Of a stretch of 64,000 nt of DNA, positions 8,401 to 15,564 are shown piece after piece. The stretch's first letter is position 1, and every line of letters starts with the position of its first letter. This DNA is from HGM04593 sp045661205 (GTDB taxonomy: Bacteria; Bacteroidota; Bacteroidia; Bacteroidales; Bacteroidaceae), in contig JAZRFE010000018.1 in NCBI GenBank assembly GCA_045661205.1, positions 90,049-154,048 on the forward strand, given 5' to 3'. Under the pieces are notes generated by a model. That model was not told the DNA's origin. It saw nothing but the letters and a program-made list of their open reading frames with translations, and searched no databases. The translations under genes were made by a program, and so were the position numbers.

Positions 8401-8778
8401 ATGAGCGAAAAAGAATTATGCAAAAAGGTCTCACAAAGTGAGCGACTAATTGAAAAATGTCTCGAATGGTATGAATATTTGTATTACAAATTTTTCAGAA
8501 GAGAAAAGACGTGGTGCAGCCATCTTGTCGAGTACTACTGTATACACAGGAATTTTCATGAACAAAAGTTCGTTCAAGACTTTCTAGAAGAGCGTAAAGG
8601 AATTCTTTCCAATAATCGCCATCGCATGGTCGTAAATGTCATCCCCGATATTCCGGACACATGCGAAGTGGGCAAAGTGATGCTTTACAGCAAAGGCAAA
8701 TATATTCACGAAGCAACATTAAAAATAAGAAAACCTTTAACAGAAAACAATATCGTTTTCTGGTCGTTCGATAAATGA
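8401..8778 (+). CDS. Hypothetical basic protein at the edge of the virus-derived module
   Basis: 125 aa, no family recognised. The first half is strongly helical and rich in Glu, Lys, Arg and aromatic residues (CLEWYEYLYYKFFRREK). The second half looks like beta strands (MVVNVIPDIP, KVMLYSKGKYIHEATLKI). No signal peptide or membrane segment. It is divergent from the S24 regulator and stands alone, ended by a clear hairpin. A role as an early or regulatory gene of the module is a guess from position. Confidence 0.65.
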   Translation: MSEKELCKKVSQSERLIEKCLEWYEYLYYKFFRREKTWCSHLVEYYCIHRNFHEQKFVQDFLEERKGILSNNRHRMVVNVIPDIPDTCEVGKVMLYSKGKYIHEATLKIRKPLTENNIVFWSFDK

Positions 8779-8798
8779 GAAAACAATGCACCACAAAC

Positions 8799-8844
8799 AA
8801 AAAATCCCTTCCGTATGCAATACCAAATACAGAAGGGATTTTTT
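8799..8844. terminator. Bidirectional terminator closing the 8401 gene and the capsid operon
   Basis: Arms aaaaaatcccttc (8799-8811) and gaagggatttttt (8832-8844) are fully complementary, with flanking A and T runs. It separates convergent transcripts. Confidence 0.85.
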
Positions 8845-8859
8845 GTCATAAGCACCGAA

Positions 8860-9279
8860 CTATTCTCTATCAATCTTTCTTCTTGAGTACAACAGTTCGT
8901 TAATTGCCGAAGCTGTGCTGTTGTTCAATGAGCGTAAAAGCATTGCCGAGTCGGGTTTGACATTGTCAAGCCAACGTGCAGTCAGCGCAGTCTCTACATA
9001 GTTACATGCAAGAAGCTGTAAAGAATCGGCCTGAGCATCATCCCAGTTGCTCGGCAATGCCAACAAAAATTCAACACTATCGTCGGTAGCCGACATACGC
9101 GCAAAAGGCAACATTAATTGCAACAACTCATCTATGGCTGCAAGCCACAAAGGTTCTACCCTCTCATTGTCGTCATCACAATATGCAATCGCCAGATTAT
9201 TCTCATTTTTCAAAGCAAGGAGAGCCGTCTGACGTTTCATCCCATCGAAAATCTTATTTTTATCTATACAAATATTCAT
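8860..9279 (-). CDS. Head-tail-connector-like hypothetical protein, last gene of capsid operon
   Basis: About 139 aa from MNICIDKNKIF. Mostly helical and acidic, with segments PLWLAAIDELLQLMLPFARM and LLACNYVETALTARWLDN followed by a short tail. Small helical proteins of this kind occur downstream of capsid genes in Bacteroidales prophages and are thought to act at the neck. The assignment rests on position and character, not on a recognised motif. It is the distal gene of the leftward operon, about 105 bases past its neighbour. Confidence 0.55.
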   Translation of the reverse strand: MNICIDKNKIFDGMKRQTALLALKNENNLAIAYCDDDNERVEPLWLAAIDELLQLMLPFARMSATDDSVEFLLALPSNWDDAQADSLQLLACNYVETALTARWLDNVKPDSAMLLRSLNNSTASAINELLYSRRKIDRE

Positions 9280-9393
9280 ATAAAGCAAAATTATAAAAAA
9301 GAGAAACGAACAATATTACTGAATCTGTACCGCGTATAAAATGTAATTGTCGATTCATGAACATGTCGTTTCTCTTTTCCTTATCAACAATAA

Positions 9394-9675
9394 TCAACCT
9401 TCGAGTATTTTTACAAGTTGAAACTCACTGCGACAGCACAACTTTATAAAGAGTCCGCTCAACACGCCGAGTAAAGTAATCTCACACTTCTCTTCGTCGA
9501 TGCCGAAGTCATCGTGAAACAGATATTCTTCCTCGCCATCGATACTTGCAAAAACCTCCACAGGATAAGGCCCTGCCTTATGTACTCTCACTCTTATGTC
9601 CCCTCCAAGAGATTTTATAGGAACCGTTTCCCATACATCGCCATTCTTGGCAAATGAAATATTCACAACAGCCAT
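9394..9675 (-). CDS. Small beta-rich hypothetical protein of the capsid operon
   Basis: 93 aa and predicted to be mostly beta strands (VRVHKAGPYPVEVFASIDG, CEITLLGVLSGLFIKL). No signal peptide. Its start lies 4 bases from the stop of the adaptor-like gene, so the two are probably coupled. No family recognised. A capsid decoration or neck role is possible given the neighbours but not shown. Confidence 0.6.
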   Translation of the reverse strand: MAVVNISFAKNGDVWETVPIKSLGGDIRVRVHKAGPYPVEVFASIDGEEEYLFHDDFGIDEEKCEITLLGVLSGLFIKLCCRSEFQLVKILEG

Positions 9676-9679
9676 ATAA

Positions 9680-10312
9680 CTACTTGTTATTGTTACACAA
9701 AGCGGCAGCCAGACTCATGAAGGCATTCGCCGCATCATATTTCTCAAACACATTACACACAAGTCCTGCACACTGATAGGCAACAGCTTGCAATAGAGAA
9801 TCGTTATTCGATGCAAGCCCCTTGCTGCTATTATAGGTACCCTCGTAGAGTAAATACTCCACAGTGGGTATCGAATCCTCTTCAACAGGATAAACATAAA
9901 GCAGTATCCCCTGGGCGGACGGCACCTCTATACAAACAGGAGATGATTTTCCCGCGCGTGTGTATTTGTTTGCTTGCGCAGCGTCTGCCACTGAGCCCGG
10001 AGAGGAAACATTGTAACATGGGTGTAGCCAATTATCCAACTTAAACGAAACGAGTCTGACATAATCCTCAGGTAATATAATCACACCATATTCACCATTC
10101 CAAAGAGAGAGATTGCAGTTTGCCATACTCTTCCCATTCAACATGCCACTCTTTTTATTCATCTGAACAAAAAGCACAGCCTCGGGAAGCAGCTCCGAAA
10201 TATATTTATCAAGCAACAATGTGTCGTCGGTAATAAGCGAAATGCTATTCTCGCTCTGCGCTTCGTTGAGCAGTGTGCGCACCTTCTCTTTAAGTACACT
10301 ATCGGCCATCAT
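9680..10312 (-). CDS. Adaptor (head-completion)-like structural protein
   Basis: About 210 aa. The start at 10312 is preferred because ATGATG there overlaps the TGA of the upstream gene, a coupled junction. The middle segment VIILPEDYVRLVSFKLDNW and the C-terminal helix AYQCAGLVCNVFEKYDAANAF resemble the head-to-tail adaptor proteins of Bacteroidales phages, which carry a Leu-Pro-x-Asp-[FY]-x-Arg-Leu turn. In a normal phage such a protein docks on the portal, yet no portal gene is present here. Function is inferred from these features and gene order. Confidence 0.55.
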   Translation of the reverse strand: MMADSVLKEKVRTLLNEAQSENSISLITDDTLLLDKYISELLPEAVLFVQMNKKSGMLNGKSMANCNLSLWNGEYGVIILPEDYVRLVSFKLDNWLHPCYNVSSPGSVADAAQANKYTRAGKSSPVCIEVPSAQGILLYVYPVEEDSIPTVEYLLYEGTYNSSKGLASNNDSLLQAVAYQCAGLVCNVFEKYDAANAFMSLAAALCNNNK

Positions 10313-10737
10313 AACCAATTAGGGAACGAAATGCGCAATTCATCTGCTTTGGCACGAACAGCCCCTTTATTCTGAAGTTCCGAAAGAGAAACCTTATAAG
10401 GCTCACCCATCAGCACACTACGCGCCTGCTGTACGTTGGTCACATTTACAAAGACCTCCTGTTTGCAATTCTCATCGACAGGAGCGGCCTCGGCAACCGA
10501 CTCTTTTTCTTCAATTTTTTCAGTGGAACCTATCACTATCTCACCGTTGCGAAACTGCTCACTCTCCTCTATGGCCTTCTGGTAAAGAGGGTTGTCGGTG
10601 ACATAATTTGCAGGAGTCATTCCCGCCGAATTGATTGAACCACCTGTAAAGTCCACACGCAACAGAGCCTTTCCCACTCTGAAATAGCAACTGCGCTCTA
10701 TCTGCCCTCTAATCTCGTAAGTAACTTTTCTTTTCAT
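10309..10737 (-). CDS. Head-protein-like gene downstream of the capsid gene
   Basis: About 142 aa from MKRKVTYEIRG. The N-terminal 75 residues are beta-rich and end in NPLYQKAIEESEQFRNGEI, a pattern seen in small structural proteins next to phage capsid genes in this order. A Glu-rich hinge (EKIEEKESVAEAAPVDE) leads to a C-terminal helical part (NVQQARSVLMGE, VSLSELQNKGAVRAKADEL) that looks like a zinc-less helix-extension-helix fold. The upstream alternative start at 10815 lies close to the capsid stop and is less likely. Confidence 0.6.
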   Translation of the reverse strand: MKRKVTYEIRGQIERSCYFRVGKALLRVDFTGGSINSAGMTPANYVTDNPLYQKAIEESEQFRNGEIVIGSTEKIEEKESVAEAAPVDENCKQEVFVNVTNVQQARSVLMGEPYKVSLSELQNKGAVRAKADELRISFPNWL

Positions 10738-10835
10738 AAACCAAATAACTTTTCTTAAAATGCGTCGCAGTCTGTAAGTTGCATATTTGTGTGCATTCCC
10801 CACAAACTGCGACACGATTATATAAATTTATACTA

Positions 10836-12455
10836 CTAAGCAGCCATGATTTCGCCGGTGAACTCAATCCAGCTGCTACCGGTGAAGGTTACCACTGTTC
10901 CCGCTGCGAATTTCACCGTAGTACCGTCTTCCTTGAAGACATCGGCTGTAAGAATTACAACATCGTTCACAGCAGGCGACTGAGGCAGAGAATCTGCGCT
11001 TATCACACGCGAAGCACCGGGAATGCTTCTTGCTGCTGCGTTAGCACCATTTACCCAAATGTGCGAGTAACCCTTCAAACAGAGACAGTCGATAGTCATC
11101 ACCACCTCTCGTTTAGCCTCCTCACCCTCTACATTCTCGCTCTTGCAATCCTCGTTTTTCATCCAATAACGCACAAGACCATTCTCGTCGATAAGACCGC
11201 CGCAATGCGAGTAACCGAGGGCGTCGAGTGTGGGGTCGTGAACAAGGTCTATATCACCGAATACTGTGTGAATCTTTGTACACTCAAGGTCGAATACCTT
11301 GCTGCCTGTCACAGTGATATTCTTGTGAAGAGTTAAGTCGATTTTCTGAATATCGTTCAGCAACTGCTTACCCAACAACCAGATAGCCTTCTTCGAGCAA
11401 TTATAGCCGGTGAATTTCACCATTGAAAGGTTGATTAAGTCAGCAAAAGTGATGGTTGCCGAGAGGTCGTACTGACGTTTGAACTGCCAGCGCAAGCCCT
11501 TAGAGAAGTAATCCCATTGATAACCCATGGCTGCATCCATAGCCTGCACCTTAAACTTACCGGGCTGACCTACCCACGCTGTGCGACAGCTCTCCAGACG
11601 GAACTGACGAAGAACAGCCTCGGCAATCTGCGACTGACTAAAAGGCAAGCGTTTTTTCTGCGCCTTGAAGTAATCACTCACAATGCTGTTACACAACTGT
11701 TTCTGCAAATACATGCGTTCGGGAACGGGAACAATGGTGCTGGGAGCAATAAACTTCTGAGTCTCATATGCAGCCGAAGACAGAAGTATAATCTCAGTGC
11801 CGGCAGGGATTGTGGGCACTACGCAATAGTCATCGGTAGCATTCACTTTAGGGCCATTGACAGCCATGGCGATGGGAGCCTCTGTGGTGCTGTTCTTACC
11901 CACGAAGAAAAGCATCAGATCCACACCGGGAAGCTCTGTCTGACCAGACGAGTCGTAACCGTTTACACCTTTACAGATAGCCGTGTAGTACTCCTGAAAG
12001 ATTTTGCGGTCGGCAGTTGTGGCAAAGGGAATCTCGGCACGTGTGGCATTGATGCCTTCATACTCGGCACTTGTAGTAGCTTTAGAGCGTTTCTCGTCTA
12101 TGAGATAGTGGTCTACCTCGAACGAAGTTACAGGCACCTGACGAGTAATTCTGCGTTTGATGGTGTCAATAATACTCTCGTCGCTTGCAATCATTGTGAT
12201 TTTCGAGTCAATCTCGGGCTGGATAAACTCGCCACCGAGTTCCGAAGCATTAGAAACGGTAGTAGCCTCACCGCTACCATGTGTCGCATAACCCGCAATA
12301 CCCTTTGAAGCTGTGGGTGAACCGGGCGCAACCACCGTTGCCATAGCCATTAACACACCTCCCGTGCTCTCCTCGAAGAGATACAAGGCAATGCTCACCA
12401 ATGAAAGAAGAACAAACAAAGGATTCTTCTTAACAAATAAAAAAAGTTTTTTCAT
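10836..12455 (-). CDS. Putative major capsid protein
   Basis: 539 aa. The body from about residue 70 has the look of a HK97-fold coat protein. It begins with EFIQPEIDSKITMIASDESII and TRQVPVTSFEVDHY, has a long central helical part (LQKQLCNSIVSDYFKAQKKRL), and later carries VFGDIDLVHDPTLDALGY, a loop typical of capsid C-terminal domains. It follows a scaffold-like gene and precedes connector-like genes, the normal phage head order. An odd feature is a hydrophobic N-terminal segment (PLFVLLSLVSIALYLF, residues about 11-27), which may be removed or may be a sign of membrane targeting. I cannot name the closest phage group. Confidence 0.7.
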   Translation of the reverse strand: MKKLFLFVKKNPLFVLLSLVSIALYLFEESTGGVLMAMATVVAPGSPTASKGIAGYATHGSGEATTVSNASELGGEFIQPEIDSKITMIASDESIIDTIKRRITRQVPVTSFEVDHYLIDEKRSKATTSAEYEGINATRAEIPFATTADRKIFQEYYTAICKGVNGYDSSGQTELPGVDLMLFFVGKNSTTEAPIAMAVNGPKVNATDDYCVVPTIPAGTEIILLSSAAYETQKFIAPSTIVPVPERMYLQKQLCNSIVSDYFKAQKKRLPFSQSQIAEAVLRQFRLESCRTAWVGQPGKFKVQAMDAAMGYQWDYFSKGLRWQFKRQYDLSATITFADLINLSMVKFTGYNCSKKAIWLLGKQLLNDIQKIDLTLHKNITVTGSKVFDLECTKIHTVFGDIDLVHDPTLDALGYSHCGGLIDENGLVRYWMKNEDCKSENVEGEEAKREVVMTIDCLCLKGYSHIWVNGANAAARSIPGASRVISADSLPQSPAVNDVVILTADVFKEDGTTVKFAAGTVVTFTGSSWIEFTGEIMAA

Positions 12456-12485
12456 AAAGTAAATATTTAAATAGTTAATAAAAAA

Positions 12486-13283
12486 TTACGCTTTCAATGC
12501 AGCATCAAGCAAGGTGTTTTCTTTGGGGCGTCGAGTTGTCTGTGCAGGGGCCACACTGTTCATGCCCTTGGGAAGACCATCGCCAAACTCCTCCTGCATA
12601 CGTCTGATGTTCGTATTTCTGCCTTTTATGTTTCCTGCGGCAAAGGCATCCTCCACGTCTTGCTCATATCTTATCGCATGTTCCAATGCCTGACACACTT
12701 CGGGTGTATAACTTCCCGACAAAATGGGGAAAACAAGCTGTTCCCACACATTGTCCATAAAATCGGCAGGCTCATAACCATGCTCGCGGCAGAAGTTCTC
12801 AATCACAGGACGGCTTCTTTCGAGGTTGGCCTCATACTCTCTGCGATTACGTGCCATCTCATAGGCCTCTTTGCGACGCTCCTCGTCCATGAGCAACATC
12901 TCTTCGTACTCGGGCGAACCCTCTTCAAAGTCGAGAAAAGATTTTCCATAATATCGTGCCATAGCAGCGTGAGAACTACGTTTGCCCTGCACGACATCCG
13001 ACAACAGTTGGGCAAGACGAGGGTCGAGCTCAAGGATAGAAGCCAGACGCTCATTCTGTTCATAATTACTTCGGAAAAACTCTTTCAGCATCTCTTGCGA
13101 CTCGGGAGAGTTCAATTTGAAAGACTTTCCAAAAAACTCCTGCAACCACTCTTCAATGGCTGCATAAGGATTTGTCACAGTGCTTTCTGTTTGCACTGCC
13201 TGCTCGGCTCCGGGCTGAGCCTGCAACTCTGCATTATGCTCTGCGGCCGGTACCTGTTCCTGATTTTGATAAATTTTATCCAT
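12486..13283 (-). CDS. Putative capsid scaffolding protein
   Basis: About 265 aa from MDKIYQNQEQVP. Rich in Glu, Gln, Ala and Arg, almost wholly helical, with long coiled-coil-like stretches (EEMLLMDEERRKEAYEMARN). A basic C-terminal tail ends in TRRPKENTLLDAALKA. Low-complexity acidic helices with a basic tail, placed directly before the capsid gene, are the usual signs of a scaffold. It is the first gene of the leftward operon, and its leader contains the 14-nt motif shared with the terminase operon. Confidence 0.7.
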   Translation of the reverse strand: MDKIYQNQEQVPAAEHNAELQAQPGAEQAVQTESTVTNPYAAIEEWLQEFFGKSFKLNSPESQEMLKEFFRSNYEQNERLASILELDPRLAQLLSDVVQGKRSSHAAMARYYGKSFLDFEEGSPEYEEMLLMDEERRKEAYEMARNRREYEANLERSRPVIENFCREHGYEPADFMDNVWEQLVFPILSGSYTPEVCQALEHAIRYEQDVEDAFAAGNIKGRNTNIRRMQEEFGDGLPKGMNSVAPAQTTRRPKENTLLDAALKA

Positions 13284-13310
13284 ACAATTGATATTTATTT
13301 GTTTCGTCGG

Positions 13311-13355
13311 CAAAGTAAAGGCTGAATGCAAAGTTTAAGGTTGCAGAATTAACAC
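13311..13355 (-). promoter_or_regulatory. Capsid-operon promoter region with shared 14-nt motif
   Basis: On the minus strand GTGTTAATTCTGCA (13342-13355) is followed after 23 bases by TTACTTTG (13311-13318), a near match to TAnnTTTG. The scaffold-like start codon lies 27 bases further. The same 14-mer with the same 23-base spacing precedes the terminase operon. Confidence 0.6.
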
Positions 13356-13387
13356 TTTGAGAATTGCAGTCCATCATTTTGGGCACA

Positions 13388-13417
13388 AAAAAAGCGAGAC
13401 AACCGAAGTTGCCTCGC
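13388..13417 (-). terminator. UUCG-loop terminator of the gene at 13530
   Basis: Minus-strand gcgaggcaac, ttcg loop, gttgtctcgc (13394-13417, one mismatch), then a run of seven T. The tetraloop closes on C-G, a very stable form. Confidence 0.85.
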
Positions 13418-13529
13418 GTACATTGCTTATATAAGCCTAATAAATATATCACAAAACCATAGAAACATACCGGCAGATACCAATATGCATAAATAAAAAT
13501 TCAGATTAATGACGCCGCTATTAAATTGA

Positions 13530-13892
13530 TTAGAAGTTAGTGGTGCCTGCGTCGCAGTATGAGTCTACAATTTCCGCTCTGTATATAGTTTCATTAATTC
13601 GCGAAACCTTTACATAATCGTTAGTCTCTGCCTTAAGTAGATAGAATAGCTCACATTTACTTTCTGATGTATTATTGACCCTGAAGCATTTATATTGCCC
13701 AACTTCTATTCCTGATATAGAACCATCTTTAACACAACTATTTGAAAGGTACCCTTCCCACCATTTATTTGTATTATCACCTGATGGAACATCTGGTACG
13801 ACAATATCTACAGAATTATTTGATGCAGCAATCATGTTCTCTGTACTTAATCTGTGCTCCTTTATTTCAGGATAAATAAATATTTTTTTCAT
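13530..13892 (-). CDS. Hypothetical small protein of a Bacteroidales-specific type
   Basis: About 120 aa from MKKIFIYPEIKEHRL. The opening, with MKK, a Tyr-Pro-Glu-Ile stretch and then STENMIAASNN, matches a pattern common to many short, poorly characterised Bacteroidales proteins that begin with a leader-like segment and an Ala-Ala-Ser turn. The rest is Asn- and Ser-rich, with Cys residues near the end (CELFYLLK, DSYCDAG). No function known. It has its own TAAATTTG -7 element (13937-13944, minus strand) and terminator, so it is a separate unit inside the virus-derived module. Confidence 0.6.
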   Translation of the reverse strand: MKKIFIYPEIKEHRLSTENMIAASNNSVDIVVPDVPSGDNTNKWWEGYLSNSCVKDGSISGIEVGQYKCFRVNNTSESKCELFYLLKAETNDYVKVSRINETIYRAEIVDSYCDAGTTNF

Positions 13893-13936
13893 TGTTATTA
13901 ATGACGATTTTGTGAGTTTAATGTGTTTTCCATTTG

Positions 13937-13944
13937 CAAATTTA
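13937..13944 (-). promoter_or_regulatory. -7 element upstream of the gene at 13530-13892
   Basis: Minus-strand TAAATTTG fits the Bacteroidetes consensus. No TTTG at the usual distance was found. Confidence 0.4.
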
Positions 13945-14066
13945 TATAAAATAATCATTATGCGATAAAAAATAAGGCTACAAATACAAATTTATAATAT
14001 AAAATAACGATTTGCACTCTATGCTATTTAAAGCATTTGTTCATTTTTTTAATTACCAAAAAAAAT

Positions 14067-14111
14067 GTGTTAATTCTGCATACAAATTCGGGGATTTTGA
14101 TTATATTTTTG
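14067..14111 (+). promoter_or_regulatory. Terminase-operon promoter region with shared 14-nt motif
   Basis: GTGTTAATTCTGCA (14067-14080), then 23 bases, then TATTTTTG (14104-14111), which fits TAnnTTTG. The first start codon of the operon is 15 bases on. The arrangement copies that before the capsid operon. Confidence 0.6.
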
Positions 14112-14126
14112 TAGTCAAAAAAGATT

Positions 14127-14567
14127 ATGGAACAGAACAGTGAAATCACCGTCGGTGAAATGCGAAAACAGGCCATCATCGACACCTTTTTTGAAACAAT
14201 GAAAAATTGCCGCAAAATCGATCCTTTTGCCTCTTTGGAGAAAATCATCGAAAAGGCAGCAAATACAAAAGCTCCGCGTTTCTTTGTCTCTTTTGAAAAT
14301 GCCCGACGATTCGTATCGATGCTTGTACGCAAGAAGAGACTGCCTCTTGTGAACAAAAACAAGCTGGAGATGTACAAAGAACTCTTTCGTCGCTACAAGA
14401 AACAGCGTCAAGAAGATTTTACAAGCAGAGTCATCAACTACACCCTACTCGAAAAAATCATTGAAGAGCCGGCGCCTTCGTTCTATCTCGACACAGAGAC
14501 CTTCCGTTGTCTGCTCTACAAGGCACTTAGAGAAAGAAATCACGAACTTTCATTCTGTAAAATCTAA
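14127..14567 (+). CDS. Hypothetical protein, first gene of terminase operon
   Basis: 146 aa, basic and helical throughout, without a signal peptide. It includes APRFFVSFENARRFVSMLV and, in the second half, a similar phrase APSFYLDTETFRCLLYKAL. The two halves therefore look like repeats of one helical motif. Position before the large terminase makes a small terminase or DNA-binding role conceivable, but no HTH is clear. Its stop is 6 bases before the next start. Confidence 0.65.
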   Translation: MEQNSEITVGEMRKQAIIDTFFETMKNCRKIDPFASLEKIIEKAANTKAPRFFVSFENARRFVSMLVRKKRLPLVNKNKLEMYKELFRRYKKQRQEDFTSRVINYTLLEKIIEEPAPSFYLDTETFRCLLYKALRERNHELSFCKI

Positions 14568-14573
14568 TCAGCT

Positions 14574-15086
14574 ATGAGACGAAAAGAAGAGCTTAAAATT
14601 TCCACCTACGATGTTACGCAACGTATATATACATATAGTTACTATGTTGGCGAATCTCGGCGAAACAGTGGGTTGCCCATAAAACTTGCGGCAAGTATGC
14701 AGGCATCGCCCGATGACCATCATCAGCTAAACGACCACATGAATGTTGCTGCAAGCGAATTGGTAAAAATGATAAACAGTACTTTTTGTGAATGCACTAC
14801 ATCAAGTGTGCCCGACAGCGAACACGCCGGCTACTCAATTCTTAAATTCAGGCTCATCCCCCCGCAATACTTCCCCATGCACTTGTTTGGCGAGTTGCAA
14901 AAAAACATGACAAGCTATTTGGTGATGCGCACCCTGCAACAGTGGATATTGCAACATAAACCCGACGAGGCTGTAATAACCACGTCAGAGGCCGAGAAAC
15001 TTACCATTCAACTGCGTGAACTGATGAACTGTCGAGTGAAACCGCGTAAAGGTCAAAACGCAACAAAAACAAACATAGAACTTTAA
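14574..15086 (+). CDS. Hypothetical protein, paralogue A of a tandem pair in the terminase operon
   Basis: 170 aa, soluble. Shares its layout with the next gene: a central AASELVKMINSTF segment, a beta stretch (YSILKFRLIPPQYF), then a long helix with SYLVMRTLQQWILQHKP and a basic C-terminus. The pair appear to be old duplicates. Similar small proteins sit next to capsid genes in some Bacteroidales prophages as structural parts of unknown role. It has no enzymatic motif. The gap to the next gene is 4 bases. Confidence 0.6.
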   Translation: MRRKEELKISTYDVTQRIYTYSYYVGESRRNSGLPIKLAASMQASPDDHHQLNDHMNVAASELVKMINSTFCECTTSSVPDSEHAGYSILKFRLIPPQYFPMHLFGELQKNMTSYLVMRTLQQWILQHKPDEAVITTSEAEKLTIQLRELMNCRVKPRKGQNATKTNIEL

Positions 15087-15090
15087 TGAA

Positions 15091-15564
15091 ATGGAATACA
15101 ATATCTTGATAAAAAAGGAAGATCTTGTCCACCGGATAGACCTTCTTACCCACTATCACGCCGAGAGTGAAAAGCGTAAAGATATAAACGCTGATATAGG
15201 CGAGACTTCGTTCGACGACGAAGAACTTTTGGAGGGCTTTCTCACAAAGGCTGCAAACGAACTTATTGCAGCACAAGCGGGCCGTTTCGAGAATATATCA
15301 TTCAAGAGCAATCGCAACTATATTGATATAACCTTTGTTGCGAGCAATGAAAATGGTGAGCATCTGACACCCATCCTAAAGCAGGCAATAACAGACTATC
15401 TTGTAAATGAGATAATGACGCAATGGTTGCTGATACGCTATCCCGCATGGAGTCAGACATACATTGCAATGAGAGGCGAACTACACTCACAAGTAAAAGA
15501 ACTTTTTGCAGCTTTTTGCAATAAAAAAATCAGACGACGCTCCACAAACCTCGCAGGAATATGA
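15091..15564 (+). CDS. Hypothetical protein, paralogue B of the tandem pair
   Basis: 157 aa. Mirrors the preceding gene: AANELIAAQAGRF aligns with AASELVKMINSTF, DYLVNEIMTQWLLIRYP aligns with SYLVMRTLQQWILQHKP, and both end in a Lys/Arg-rich tail. The stop codon overlaps the terminase start (ATGA at 15561-15564), so translation is coupled. No recognised domain. Confidence 0.6.
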   Translation: MEYNILIKKEDLVHRIDLLTHYHAESEKRKDINADIGETSFDDEELLEGFLTKAANELIAAQAGRFENISFKSNRNYIDITFVASNENGEHLTPILKQAITDYLVNEIMTQWLLIRYPAWSQTYIAMRGELHSQVKELFAAFCNKKIRRRSTNLAGI

